NCBI GenBank assembly: GCA_900472925.1
Contig: UCJU01000007.1
Span: 186,001-250,000, forward strand
Direction: 5' to 3'
Origin: Hyphomicrobiales bacterium
GTDB lineage: Bacteria > Pseudomonadota > Alphaproteobacteria > Rhizobiales > Rhizobiaceae
DNA: 64,000 nucleotides
Below are positions 42,712 to 52,202 of this stretch, piece by piece (the first letter of the stretch is position 1; every line of letters begins with the position of its first letter). Below the pieces are notes generated by a model, which saw nothing but the letters and a program-made list of their open reading frames with translations, was not told the origin of the DNA and did not search any database. A program made the translations under genes and the position numbers.

Positions 42712-44037
42712 TCAGAAGTCGCCAACCTCGATTTTCGATTTATCCGTGAAGCGCGACAGGCGGAACGGCGCGGGATCGACACTTGGACGGTCGCCCGCCA
42801 CCAGCTCAGCCGCCAGGTGACCGATTCCCGGACCGATACCGAAGCCATGTCCGGAGCAGCCGGCTGCCAAATAGACGCCATCGATGCTGCCGACCGGAGA
42901 TATGACCGGCACCGCATCCGGCGTCGAGTCGATGTAGCCTCCCCAGGACGATGCGATACTAGCGTTGGCAATGGTCGGGAACATGGCCGTCAGTCGCTTC
43001 ATGATGAGAGCGATTGTCTTTGCGTCTGGAGAGGGATCGAGAACACGGATGCGTTCGAACGGTGTCGGCTTGTCCAGGCTCCAAGTGCCGAGCGCTTCCG
43101 GGCCTTCGAAAAAAGACCGACCAACGCCGATTTCCAGCGCCTTCATCCGTTTGATGAACATTGGCAAAAACGGGCGGGCGTAGCGAATGCCCTGTGGGGT
43201 GATCTCAAGCGTTGCCTTCCCGCTGACGGCAATCGTGTAGGTGCCATCGATGCGACGGGTCATAGCAAAATCGGACGTGTAGACTGCTTGGCCCAGGTCG
43301 GGGGCAGGGCCGGTTCTCAATGCGGTCTGACGAACGCTGGCCTGTGGCATGGAAACGGCATACTTCCGCATGAAGGTGGATGCCCAGGCACCCGCCGCAC
43401 ACAGAACTGCATTCGTGCGGATAAGTCCTTTTTCTGTAACGACACCGGTCACTTGGCCGTTGGTCACATCGAGACCACGCGCTGCGCAGTTCTGATGGAT
43501 GGTCGCGCCAAGCTTGCGAGCGCCCTCCGCGATCTGTGGAGCAGCGAGCCATGGCTCCCCCTTGCCGTCTTCGAAGGCGTGTACGCCGCCAACCCACTTG
43601 CGACCGCTGGCCGACGAAACCGTAGACGTCGCCTCTTCTCCGGTCAGCATGCGTGTTTTGACATCGAACTGTTGACCGATCTTGCGCCAGCCATCCCATT
43701 CTGCCAGCTGCCTGGGATCGGATGTGACGTAGGTCAAGCCGCAACGGCGAAAGCCAAGATCCAGCCCGATGTCTTGTGTCATCTCATCCCATAGCCTGAG
43801 CGCGATATTGGCGATCGGCATTTCACGGGCATCGCGGTTCTGTCGTCGGCACCAACCCCAGTTGCGACTGGACTGCTCGCAGCCGACATATCCCTTCTCG
43901 ATCAAAGCGACCGACAGGCCGCGCTTTGCCAGAAAATAGGCTGCGCTGGCGCCGACGATTCCACCACCGATGACGACGGCATCGACAGACTGAGGAAGCT
44001 CTTCATCGCTGCGGATCTGATGGATAAAAGGTGACAT
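42712..44037 (-). CDS. FAD-dependent amino acid/opine oxidase (DAO family)
   Basis: This 441-residue flavoprotein has the N-terminal Rossmann motif VVIGGGIVGASAAYFLAKRG, followed by NWGWCRRQNRDAREMPIANI, and the C-terminal DAO block YLAAGCSGHGFGIGPGIGHL. It resembles D-amino acid and opine oxidase subunits, which oxidise a secondary or primary amine to an imine. It is the last gene of the leftward seven-gene operon. Substrate unknown. Confidence 0.85.
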   Translation of the reverse strand: MSPFIHQIRSDEELPQSVDAVVIGGGIVGASAAYFLAKRGLSVALIEKGYVGCEQSSRNWGWCRRQNRDAREMPIANIALRLWDEMTQDIGLDLGFRRCGLTYVTSDPRQLAEWDGWRKIGQQFDVKTRMLTGEEATSTVSSASGRKWVGGVHAFEDGKGEPWLAAPQIAEGARKLGATIHQNCAARGLDVTNGQVTGVVTEKGLIRTNAVLCAAGAWASTFMRKYAVSMPQASVRQTALRTGPAPDLGQAVYTSDFAMTRRIDGTYTIAVSGKATLEITPQGIRYARPFLPMFIKRMKALEIGVGRSFFEGPEALGTWSLDKPTPFERIRVLDPSPDAKTIALIMKRLTAMFPTIANASIASSWGGYIDSTPDAVPVISPVGSIDGVYLAAGCSGHGFGIGPGIGHLAAELVAGDRPSVDPAPFRLSRFTDKSKIEVGDF

Positions 44038-44180
44038 CTGCGCCTCGAAATTCGGTGAAGGCCCGCATTATCGCGAATGTAGCTCCGCACAATGCACTGG
44101 CTATTCCGATATTTCGGGGTTTTACACTGAATATCGACGTCCTAAAGCAACGAAAGAATGTCAGCGGATCGCGCTGCTCA

Positions 44181-45053
44181 TCAGCTCAGAGCGTGCCCGG
44201 CCAAACCATAAATCCATGGCTTGTTTTCCGCGCGGTTCAGAAACCTTCTTCCCTTGGACATGGTTGTCGTGGTTTCGGATATGTTGAGGCGACATGTTGT
44301 CAAAAAATCCGAGAACGCCCCCTTCTCACGCGTGTCGATGCGCGTCTGTTTCCCCGAGAGGGATTTCAAATGCCATGCCGTCAGCTGGACAGCATCTGCG
44401 TCATTCAAAGCGACGATCGGGCCGATTACATGACCGGAACCAAACTTGCGGCGCATGGCATAGCCAACCACAACGTCGTTTCGTTTGAGGACACAGGTCA
44501 CGGCGACTTCAGACAGAAGAGAAAGAAGCTTTCCACGCTCGGTTCCGAAAGCAGGAGCGTCGAAAGCAGCGAGTTCTTCGATTCCATCGGTCGAAAGCTC
44601 GCTCAACACGCCGTCTGCGGCGGGCAGCGTTGGAATTTCAAGCGTGATACCGTCATGCAGGAACACCGTTGCCTCAACCTCAAACCCCAGTGAGATATAC
44701 AGTGGATAGGCAGCCCGTGTCGAATTCAGGCTGAGATGTCGGCCATCGCACCGCGTCAGAACCTGTTCCATCAGCCAGCGGCCAGCACCATTGGCTTGAG
44801 CGCGCGGCGTCGTAATCACAAGCCCCACGGTGGCGAAATCCTCTCCATGCGGAAACCACATGGCACTGCCAAAAACCCGGCCGATGCCATCGACAGCAAC
44901 GATACCTTGCCCGGCGCGCCGAAAAAGTTCCCAATCTGCAGGTCGATGGGGCCAGCCGACGCCGAGGGACAGCGCATGCAAGGACTGGATGTCAACCTCG
45001 CAAATGTCTTGCGGGAAGAGTTCAAATGATTTCACGCGGACCGACTTTGCCAC
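44181..45053 (-). CDS. GNAT-family N-acetyltransferase with C-terminal second domain
   Basis: This 290-residue protein has an N-terminal GNAT domain with the acetyl-CoA loop TTPRAQANGAGRWLMEQVL and AAYPLYISLGFEVEATVFLH, then a C-terminal GNAT-like domain (VVVGYAMRRKFGSGHVIGPI). It is paralogous to the protein at 55460-56302. GTG 45053 is chosen because AAGGGG lies upstream; the frame is open to a GTG at 45098. Acetylation of an amine or amino-acid intermediate, or of a toxic analogue, is likely. Confidence 0.75.
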   Translation of the reverse strand: MAKSVRVKSFELFPQDICEVDIQSLHALSLGVGWPHRPADWELFRRAGQGIVAVDGIGRVFGSAMWFPHGEDFATVGLVITTPRAQANGAGRWLMEQVLTRCDGRHLSLNSTRAAYPLYISLGFEVEATVFLHDGITLEIPTLPAADGVLSELSTDGIEELAAFDAPAFGTERGKLLSLLSEVAVTCVLKRNDVVVGYAMRRKFGSGHVIGPIVALNDADAVQLTAWHLKSLSGKQTRIDTREKGAFSDFLTTCRLNISETTTTMSKGRRFLNRAENKPWIYGLAGHALS

Positions 45054-45106
45054 TGGAACCCCTTCAGATGAGATCAACCGGTGACGCCACGTGGCCACTC
45101 TGGTCG

Positions 45107-45130
45107 GCTATCCCAAGACGTTGGGATAGC
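45107..45130. repeat. Perfect 10-4-10 inverted repeat upstream of the GNAT gene
   Basis: GCTATCCCAA (45107-45116) and TTGGGATAGC (45121-45130) are perfect complements around GACG, in the 214-base gap between the FAD oxidase and GNAT genes. It could be an intercistronic hairpin or an operator. A 43-codon open frame starting at ATG 45131 has one hydrophobic segment but weak support. Confidence 0.55.
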
Positions 45131-45267
45131 ATGAGTTTAAAACATATGCCTTATTTTGCAGCAGGATTGACCGCATTCGTCCTGCTGTTCGGTATCTTTT
45201 GCCAAAAAAGAAGGCTGTGCGGCAGAGAAATCTTCCATAAACCTCGCTTTAAATTCAGCTGATACGG

Positions 45268-46578
45268 TCATCGTTTTGCGCGGTAGAGCGCAAGGCGATC
45301 CTGCAGTCGGTAGCCTTGAATGATAGCGGGCATGAACCAGGGATTTCCATTGTAAAACGGAACAGATGCAGGTGGCTGGAAGTCGAAAGCGCTGCGACGT
45401 TCGACCTTCTTGCCCAGTAACTTATAAGCGGCCTGCATCCCGACCCAGGGAGCCCATACGACGCCAGACCCGCAGAAACCGGTCGCATAGACGACACCAT
45501 CCTTTTCAAAAATCCGGGGCAGCATGTCGCGGTTCATCGCCACATTGCCGAACCAGCTGTGCGAGAGACGGACATCTTTAAGATCGGGGAAAAGATCCAC
45601 CAGTCCACGGCGCAAAAGCAATTTGGGAGCATCAGGGTCGCCTGTTCTGGAACTGTCGCGCCCGCCGAGCAGGATGCGTTTGCCGTCCGGCGTCGGACGG
45701 TAATAGAATCCGAGTTGCTTGCCCTCACCCATCATCATCTGTTTGGGCATGAGCTTGGCCATCAGGTCTGGCGGCAGCTCTTGCGTGACGATGATCCGGC
45801 TTCGAACCGGTACAAGCCGACGACGAAGATAGGGAAGAGCTTTGTCCGTGTAGCCGTTTGTACACGCCAACACCTGACGCGCGCGCACCGTTCCCGCTTC
45901 GGTAACGACCTCAAATCCTGACCCGTCTTTGGTCACCGAGATCACACGAGTACCGGCATGAACGGTGACACCAGACGCCAAGGCAACGCGCAGCAACTCC
46001 GCATGGAACTTTGCCGGATGCAGCCCACCAATGTCGGTTCGCACCATTCCGCCGCGGTAGGAATCCGTGCCGATATACTGCTGCTGCTCCGCATATGGCA
46101 CGGCATAGGCTTCAATTCCCAGGCGCTTTGCCAGCGTTTCAGCGGATCGGGCCGTTTTTTCGTACTCATCGTGACCGATGACGCCTTTGAAAAGGCCAAC
46201 CAGCTTGAAGTCGCAGTCCAGCCCTTCGGTCTTTATGAAATCATACAGAAACTGGCGGGCTATCTTGCCCTCGGTCTCGACGGCAATCGCGGTATCCTCA
46301 CCGAAGCGTCGTGTCAGAGTCGCGTAATCGGGGCGGATACTGCCACTGGTGATACCGCCATTGCGCGTGGAGGCACCTTCACCCGGGTTCATCGCATCGA
46401 ATGCAACAACGCTACGACCGGCCCGGGCCAGAACAAGCCCGGCTGCCAACCCGGCATATCCTGCGCCGATGATCGCGACATCGACGTCCCTGACCAAGGG
46501 TTGCCGCGGCACAGGTTTGACCGGTGCCGCCTCCCACCAGTATGGGGTATTCTTATCTGCAATGGGTGTGTGGGTCAT
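45268..46578 (-). CDS. FAD-dependent oxidoreductase (PuuB/OrdL-like)
   Basis: This 436-residue flavoprotein has PYWWEAAPVKP, Rossmann motif VAIIGAGYAGLAAGLVLARA, GEGASTRNGGITSGSIRPDY and C-terminal VVYATGFCGSGVVWAPWVGM. The YWW start and GASTRNGG motif are typical of gamma-glutamylputrescine oxidase-like enzymes that deaminate an amine to an aldehyde with H2O2. It is paralogous to the gene at 57918-59231. In operon with the oligopeptide-type ABC transporter. Confidence 0.88.
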   Translation of the reverse strand: MTHTPIADKNTPYWWEAAPVKPVPRQPLVRDVDVAIIGAGYAGLAAGLVLARAGRSVVAFDAMNPGEGASTRNGGITSGSIRPDYATLTRRFGEDTAIAVETEGKIARQFLYDFIKTEGLDCDFKLVGLFKGVIGHDEYEKTARSAETLAKRLGIEAYAVPYAEQQQYIGTDSYRGGMVRTDIGGLHPAKFHAELLRVALASGVTVHAGTRVISVTKDGSGFEVVTEAGTVRARQVLACTNGYTDKALPYLRRRLVPVRSRIIVTQELPPDLMAKLMPKQMMMGEGKQLGFYYRPTPDGKRILLGGRDSSRTGDPDAPKLLLRRGLVDLFPDLKDVRLSHSWFGNVAMNRDMLPRIFEKDGVVYATGFCGSGVVWAPWVGMQAAYKLLGKKVERRSAFDFQPPASVPFYNGNPWFMPAIIQGYRLQDRLALYRAKR

Positions 46579-46601
46579 CGATTACTGGTTCTCATTTGTA
46601 T

Positions 46602-46619
46602 GACAAACCTCTGTTTGTC
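46602..46619. repeat. Small intercistronic inverted repeat
   Basis: GACAAAC (46602-46608) and GTTTGTC (46613-46619) pair around CTCT between the permease and FAD oxidase genes. Probably an intercistronic hairpin. Confidence 0.35.
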
Positions 46620-46678
46620 GCGACTGTGATTGGGGTGATGGGCGTCGTTGTTCAGTAAGCTGGTGTCATTATGTAAGC

Positions 46679-47554
46679 TCAGCTATCTCCGCGAACATCG
46701 AAGGCGTCACGAAGGCCGTCACCGATGAAGTTGAAGCTGGTCACCGCGATCGTAATGGCGGCACCCGGAATGATCGCCAACCACGGAGCACTGCTCAAAT
46801 ATTGCTGCGCGCCATTCAGCATATTTCCCCAGCTTGGCAGTGGCGGCTGAATTCCATAGCCAAGGAAGCTGATATAGGCTTCCATCAGGATCGCACGGGC
46901 CACGGTCAGTGTCGCGGCAACAATGATGGGGCCAATCGTGTTCGGCAGAATTTCGCGGAACATGATGTGCATACCGCTCAACCCCAACATGCGACCGGCC
47001 TGGACGAACTCCCGTTCGCGAAGCGAGCGAACCTCTGCTTCGACAATTCGAGCGACCTCCATCCAGCTGGAAACCGCAATCACGACAGTGATCATCATCG
47101 GGCTGGGTTTCAGCGCTGCGGAAAGTGCCAAGACCAGAAAGATCGAGGGGAATGACAGAAAGCCATCGACGGTGCGCATGAGCACCTTGCCCAGCCAGCC
47201 ACCCTTGTATCCCGCGATCACGCCGACGATGGTGCCCACGAAGATCGACAGAGCCATAGCGGAAAAACCAACGAGAAGGGAAATGCGCCCCGCCATCAAC
47301 AAACGTGCGGCCAAATCCCGTCCCAAGGGGTCGGTGCCGAGATAGTGGCCACCGGTGAAAGGCGGAGCGAAACGAGCACGCAGATCGATGTAAAGGGAAT
47401 CATACGGCAGCAGATACGGACCCGCAACGCAGGCCAACGTCAGTGCGGTGATCATCACGATGCCAATCAGAGCAAGAGGATGGCTCCTGAAACGGCGCGC
47501 CGTGCGGCTGTTCCACCAATGGTCTCCGGCAGAGTTTACAGCGATAGCGGTCAT
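46679..47554 (-). CDS. Oligopeptide/dipeptide-type ABC transporter permease (DppC/OppC)
   Basis: This 291-residue membrane protein has an N-terminal SRTARRFRSHPLALIGIVMI segment, HYLGTDPLGRDLAARLLMAG and the EAA-type loop REFVQAGRMLGLSGMHIMFR, all diagnostic of DppC permeases. ATG 47554 is well spaced from GGAG and preferred over ATG 47560. It pairs with the DppB-type permease encoded just upstream. Confidence 0.92.
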   Translation of the reverse strand: MTAIAVNSAGDHWWNSRTARRFRSHPLALIGIVMITALTLACVAGPYLLPYDSLYIDLRARFAPPFTGGHYLGTDPLGRDLAARLLMAGRISLLVGFSAMALSIFVGTIVGVIAGYKGGWLGKVLMRTVDGFLSFPSIFLVLALSAALKPSPMMITVVIAVSSWMEVARIVEAEVRSLREREFVQAGRMLGLSGMHIMFREILPNTIGPIIVAATLTVARAILMEAYISFLGYGIQPPLPSWGNMLNGAQQYLSSAPWLAIIPGAAITIAVTSFNFIGDGLRDAFDVRGDS

Positions 47555-47589
47555 GAACATGACTCCTTCTTCAGCGTCACGCGACGCAC

Positions 47590-48540
47590 TTAACTCAGGC
47601 GGATTCTGGGATCGATGATGGCGACCGCGATGTCGGCGATGAGGTTGCCCAGGATCACGAGAATGGCCGAGAACATCAGCAGCCCCATCACCACCGGATA
47701 GTCGCTGTACCCCAGGCTATCCAGAAACAGTCGACCCATGCCCGGCCAGGTGAAAACGGTTTCCGTCACCAGAGCGCCCGTGAGCACGCTGGGGAGTTGC
47801 ACGCCCGCAAGCGTAATCATGGGCAGCAATGCATTGCCGACCACGTGCTTCATCAGGATGCGCCGCTCGCTCAATCCTTTTGCGCGTGCCGTGTTGACGA
47901 ACTCCTGGCTGATGACATCAAGCGTCGCAGAGCGCATGTAGCGGCTCCAGATGGCGACGTGCACCAATGCCAGCACGATGCTTGGCAAAATCAGGTGATG
48001 TATGAAGTTCAGTGTCGAGCCGTCGCCGATCGTGTACATGTTGCCCGCGGGCAGCCAGCCGAGCTTCAGCGAAAAAACGTAGATGCCGACAAGGCCGAAC
48101 CAGAAGGTTGGGATAGACAGCGCCACCATCGCGCCGATTGTCGCCGCATAGTCGAATACGGAATACCGATGGGTAGCACCTCGAATACCGATCCAGGTGC
48201 CGACTGCAATGGCGATGATGGTCGAAGAGCCCATCAACAGCAGTGTTGCGAAAATGTGCCGATAAATGACGTCCAGAACCGGAGCGCCGTCACGGAAGGA
48301 GTGGCCCCAGTCGCCTTGCAGCAGGCGCCATCCCCAATCGAAATATTGCACCCATAAGGGGCGATTGAGCCCCAGCTGCTCTTTAATCCGGTCCAGATCG
48401 TTCTGCGTCATACTGGGATCAAGCCCAAATTGCGCCAGAGGGCCGCCAGGAATGAGGTTCAACACAACGAAGCCGATGATCGAAACGATCAGAAGCAGGA
48501 TAAGGCTTTGAGAAAGCCGATTTAAGAGATAGCCGCGCAT
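47590..48540 (-). CDS. Oligopeptide/dipeptide-type ABC transporter permease (DppB/OppB)
   Basis: This 316-residue membrane protein starts MRGYLLNRLSQSLILLLIVS and has VVLNLIPGGPLAQFG, the EAA-type loop VNTARAKGLSERRILMKHVV, and ALVTETVFTWPGMGRL, typical of DppB. It forms the membrane channel with the DppC-type permease. Spacing to neighbours fits one transcript. Confidence 0.92.
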   Translation of the reverse strand: MRGYLLNRLSQSLILLLIVSIIGFVVLNLIPGGPLAQFGLDPSMTQNDLDRIKEQLGLNRPLWVQYFDWGWRLLQGDWGHSFRDGAPVLDVIYRHIFATLLLMGSSTIIAIAVGTWIGIRGATHRYSVFDYAATIGAMVALSIPTFWFGLVGIYVFSLKLGWLPAGNMYTIGDGSTLNFIHHLILPSIVLALVHVAIWSRYMRSATLDVISQEFVNTARAKGLSERRILMKHVVGNALLPMITLAGVQLPSVLTGALVTETVFTWPGMGRLFLDSLGYSDYPVVMGLLMFSAILVILGNLIADIAVAIIDPRIRLS

Positions 48541-48606
48541 TCAGCTCTCCTCATGACAGCGTCCAGGATAGGTCGCCGCCGCAATTAGCGACGGCGGCAG
48601 AGAGGG

Positions 48607-50277
48607 TCAGGCTTTCCAGTTCCAGCTGGCCGCATGCCACGACGCCGTGCGGGTATTGGAATTCTGCACGAAGCCGTCGAGGCGCGCCTTGCGGCCGATC
48701 ACAGAGGTCGCGGCAAACAGCGGGAGGAACGGGAGATCCTGACGGACGATCTCCTGCACTTCGAAATAAATGGCTTTCCGGGCTTCCGGGTCGAATGTGC
48801 GTGCACCTTTTTCAAGCAGCGCATCGACCTTTGGATTCGAGTATTGCCCGGTATTCGAGCCCTTGCCACCTTTCGCGACGATTGCGCTAGTGTGCAGACG
48901 GTTGGTGACGTCTGGGTCTGCTGCAATGAGATAACTCACCGCTGAAATCGCGGAATCGAATTGAGACTTGAGCCAGAAATCACCAAACATCACCGCAGGC
49001 GGAAGGTTCGAGATTTTCATCTCGACACCAATTTCGGCGAACGTCTGTTGCAGAAACTGTTGCACCTGCTCACGCAGATTATTGCCCGATGTCGTTGAGT
49101 TGTCGAAAGACAAGCGGACACCGTCCTTGGCACGGATACCATCTGACCCCGGTACCCAGCCCGCATCGTCAAGCAGTTTGCGCGCCTGGTCCAGATTGTA
49201 GGTTTGCTTGGGCAGGTTCGGGTTATAATAACGCGACTGCTGCGGCATGAACGTCTCGGTGACTTTACCAACGCCGTAGTAGATCTGGTTGATAATGGCG
49301 TCGCGATCCATGGCCGCGTAGAGAGCCTGACGGACCGCCGGATCTTTGAACTGCGGTTTCTCCAGATTGAGAAAGATCGACTCTACGGATCCTCCAAGCT
49401 CGAGCGTGACCGTCCGGTCCGGCAGGCTTTTGGCTTCTTCGTAATGATCGGCATTGATGTAGGACTGGTCGACAATGTCGACATCGCCGCTCTTGAACTG
49501 CGTGTAGAGCACAGTCATGTCAGGAATGTATTTGAAGACAAGTGTCTCGACATAAGGGCCTTCACCGACATAATCCTTGTTTGCAACGAGTTCGATGTGG
49601 TCACCTGCGGTGCGTTTTTGCCATTTGAAGGCGCCCGTTCCAATCGGAGCCTGATTGAAGGCTGCCGTATTCGGATCGGCCTCTTTTTCCAGAATGTGCT
49701 TTGGCACCATGAATGTTTCTGCAAGGAACGACAGGTAAGGCGCAAAAACGCTCTCCATCCGCCATGTTAATTCAGTCGGCGACACAACCTTGATATCGCG
49801 CACCAGAGAATGCCCGCCGGTGCGCCAGGCACGGAAACCGGGTTTTGTGATGAGTTCGATGGTGTATTTCACATCTTCTGCTGTGAAAGGCTGTCCGTCG
49901 TGCCAGCGAACGCCGTCACGCAGGCGAATGCGCCACTGCAGGCCATCTTTCGAAATGCCGCCATTTTCCTCTGTCGGTACTTCGGACGCCAGATTCGGTA
50001 CGAGTACCCCCTTGGGATCGATGCGGAAAAGCGCATCAAAGATCGAAAAATGAAGTGCGTCATCGACTTCGATGTGTGGCATCAGTGGGTTGAAGACCGT
50101 CGGCTCCTGAGAGAGACCGACGATGACGCGACCGGCCGGTTTTTTGTCATTCGCAGCAGCAAAAGCCTGTTTTCCAAGCAGATTTGGCGCGACGAGCGTT
50201 GCGAGACCACCTGCCGCCATCAATCGCAAAGCGTCGCGTCGTGAAAAATTCGATGTGTTTCTAATATCCTCGGTCAT
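48607..50277 (-). CDS. Peptide/opine ABC transporter substrate-binding protein (SBP family 5), Tat signal
   Basis: This 556-residue protein has a twin-arginine signal (NFSRRDALRLMAAGGLATLV) and the SBP_bac_5 pattern (LRDGVRWHDGQPFTAEDVKY, DPAVRQALYAAMDRDAIINQ). Export in folded form suggests a cofactor or simply family habit. The ligand is unknown; the linked FAD oxidases and GNAT suggest an amino-acid conjugate or opine rather than peptides for general nutrition (inference). GGGGA lies upstream of the ATG. Confidence 0.9.
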   Translation of the reverse strand: MTEDIRNTSNFSRRDALRLMAAGGLATLVAPNLLGKQAFAAANDKKPAGRVIVGLSQEPTVFNPLMPHIEVDDALHFSIFDALFRIDPKGVLVPNLASEVPTEENGGISKDGLQWRIRLRDGVRWHDGQPFTAEDVKYTIELITKPGFRAWRTGGHSLVRDIKVVSPTELTWRMESVFAPYLSFLAETFMVPKHILEKEADPNTAAFNQAPIGTGAFKWQKRTAGDHIELVANKDYVGEGPYVETLVFKYIPDMTVLYTQFKSGDVDIVDQSYINADHYEEAKSLPDRTVTLELGGSVESIFLNLEKPQFKDPAVRQALYAAMDRDAIINQIYYGVGKVTETFMPQQSRYYNPNLPKQTYNLDQARKLLDDAGWVPGSDGIRAKDGVRLSFDNSTTSGNNLREQVQQFLQQTFAEIGVEMKISNLPPAVMFGDFWLKSQFDSAISAVSYLIAADPDVTNRLHTSAIVAKGGKGSNTGQYSNPKVDALLEKGARTFDPEARKAIYFEVQEIVRQDLPFLPLFAATSVIGRKARLDGFVQNSNTRTASWHAASWNWKA

Positions 50278-50310
50278 TATTATTCCCCTTCTGGCGATTT
50301 TCGCCGTTGC

Positions 50311-51975
50311 TTAATGGATTGCCGCATTCGCCCGCACGTCGGCTGGCCGCTCCCCCGGAATGGCTGCGACCAACTCTCGCGTGTAAGCCGACTGCGGGTT
50401 CAGAAAAATCTGGGAGGGCGGACCCTGTTCGACGATCCGGCCTTTCTGCATCACGGCGATTTCGTCGCAGATCTGGCTTGCGACGCGCAGATCGTGGGTG
50501 ATGAAGATCATCGACACGCCGGTCTCACGCTGTATCTGGTCCAGCAATTTGAGAATTTGGGCCTGTATCGATACGTCCAGAGCGGAAACGGCCTCGTCCG
50601 CAATCAATAGCTTCGGTTTGAACATCAAAGCCCGGGCGATGCCGACACGCTGGCGCTGACCGCCCGAGAATTCATGCGGGTAACGGCCGAATGCACCCGC
50701 ATCCAGACCCACATGCGATAGCAATGCCCGCGCCTCTTCACGTGCCTGCTTGTAGGGGGTGCCATGAGCGACGGGACCGACGGTCAGAATGTGTCCTATC
50801 GTCGAGCGTGGATTGAGGGAGGCAAAAGGGTCCTGGAAGATCATCTGAATATGCGGACGCAGCGGACGGAAACTCTGTTCTGTCAGCTTGGCAATGTCAT
50901 GTCCTTCAAACAGGATTTGACCGTCGTCGCTCTCCTGGAGCTTGACGAGGAGCTTGCCCACGGAGGATTTTCCGGAGCCACTTTCTCCGACGATCCCAAG
51001 TGTGCGACCGTGTGCCAACTCGAACGAAACGTCGTTGACGGCTGGAACGACACGTTGGCTGCCGAACAGAGCGCTTCCGCTGCGGTAGGTTTTAGCCAAA
51101 CCATCAACTTTCAAGATCGTGGCATTGCTGACTTCGGCACTTGGGTTGCGATCTTCGCCGGTCAGGCGCGGCACGGCTGCAATCAGACGTTTCGTGTAGG
51201 GATGAGCGGGTGACTTCAGAACCTGTTCAGCACTTCCGTGCTCAACGATACGACCCTTTTCCATGACCACGACACTGTCTGCGATCTCGGCCACGACACC
51301 GAAATCATGGGTGATGAACATCACGCTCATTCCCTTGCGGCGTTGGATTTCCTTGATCAGTTTGAGGATTTGCGCCTGTGTCGTGACGTCGAGCGCTGTC
51401 GTCGGCTCATCCGCGATGAGAACTTGAGGCTCGAGCGCAAGGGCCATGGCAATCATGACACGCTGGCGCTGACCACCGGACAGTCGAAACGGATATTGAA
51501 AGTACATGAGGTCCGGATCGGGTAGACCGACCTCATTCAGCAGCTCGAGTGCGCGGTCGCGCCGTGATGTTTTGGTGCCGACACCATGTGCGGCAAGTCC
51601 TTCCGTGATCTGGTCGCCCACTGTCATCAACGGATTGAGCGCAGAGAGCGGATCCTGAAAGATCATCGATACGGCCCGGCCACGCATATCCTGCAGCGTT
51701 TTCGCTGGCGCTCCGACAAGCGATGTTTCGTCAAGGTGTATCGAACCCGATGAGACGCGGAATATCTTGGGCAGAAGGCCCATGACCGTATTGGCGGTTA
51801 CGGACTTGCCAGAGCCAGACTCCCCGATAATACACAGAATCTGGCCCCGCTGCAGATCGAACGATATGTTTTCGACGGCATGAACTCGCTCCATGCCCTT
51901 CGGCAGGTCCACCGTTAAACCTCGCACCGTAAGGACCGCCTCGTCTACCAAAGTCGAATCAAGTCTTGCGGACAT
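50311..51975 (-). CDS. Fused oligopeptide-type ABC transporter ATPase (DppD-DppF)
   Basis: This 554-residue protein contains two complete ABC ATPase domains. Domain 1 has GESGSGKS, LSGGQRQR and VLIADEPTTALD; domain 2 has GESGSGKS, FSGGQRQR and LLIADEAVSALD. This is the DppD-DppF (GsiA-like) fusion that drives the DppB/DppC permeases. The frame is open to 52089; ATG 51975 with GGGAGAA upstream is chosen. It is the first gene of the leftward operon and lies behind the 30-bp element at 52153-52182. Confidence 0.92.
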   Translation of the reverse strand: MSARLDSTLVDEAVLTVRGLTVDLPKGMERVHAVENISFDLQRGQILCIIGESGSGKSVTANTVMGLLPKIFRVSSGSIHLDETSLVGAPAKTLQDMRGRAVSMIFQDPLSALNPLMTVGDQITEGLAAHGVGTKTSRRDRALELLNEVGLPDPDLMYFQYPFRLSGGQRQRVMIAMALALEPQVLIADEPTTALDVTTQAQILKLIKEIQRRKGMSVMFITHDFGVVAEIADSVVVMEKGRIVEHGSAEQVLKSPAHPYTKRLIAAVPRLTGEDRNPSAEVSNATILKVDGLAKTYRSGSALFGSQRVVPAVNDVSFELAHGRTLGIVGESGSGKSSVGKLLVKLQESDDGQILFEGHDIAKLTEQSFRPLRPHIQMIFQDPFASLNPRSTIGHILTVGPVAHGTPYKQAREEARALLSHVGLDAGAFGRYPHEFSGGQRQRVGIARALMFKPKLLIADEAVSALDVSIQAQILKLLDQIQRETGVSMIFITHDLRVASQICDEIAVMQKGRIVEQGPPSQIFLNPQSAYTRELVAAIPGERPADVRANAAIH

Positions 51976-52152
51976 GGAGATTTCTCCCTTCAACTGGCTG
52001 CGGCTCGCCAGTGGATCGGATGACTGCCTATGGGGCTCCTTTACATAGGCGGCCTTGGAAGCGGCACAGACTGCACCCACACCTCGCAATCACGGATCAC
52101 TCTGAACCAATTTGCATTTATTAGCTGCTCAATATAGGATTTGTCTTTGGCA

Positions 52153-52182
52153 TTGGTGTCAACATAGATCAATTTGGTTGCA
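52153..52182 (-). promoter_or_regulatory. 30-bp regulatory element, leftward copy
   Basis: Read on the minus strand this element begins TGCAACCAAATTGATCT and ends GTTGACACCAA. It matches the rightward copy at 53058-53087 at 26 of 30 positions. It ends in TTGACA, a likely -35 box for the leftward ABC/oxidase operon. It also lies just upstream of the GntR gene. Operator for that GntR protein is the simplest reading. Confidence 0.65.
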
Positions 52183-52202
52183 AAAATAAATTGCGAGAAA
52201 CC

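Noticed and set aside
45131-45262. Small membrane protein of 43 residues with one hydrophobic segment
   Set aside because: Weak ribosome-binding site, basic low-complexity tail and no recognised relatives; chance open frame more likely.
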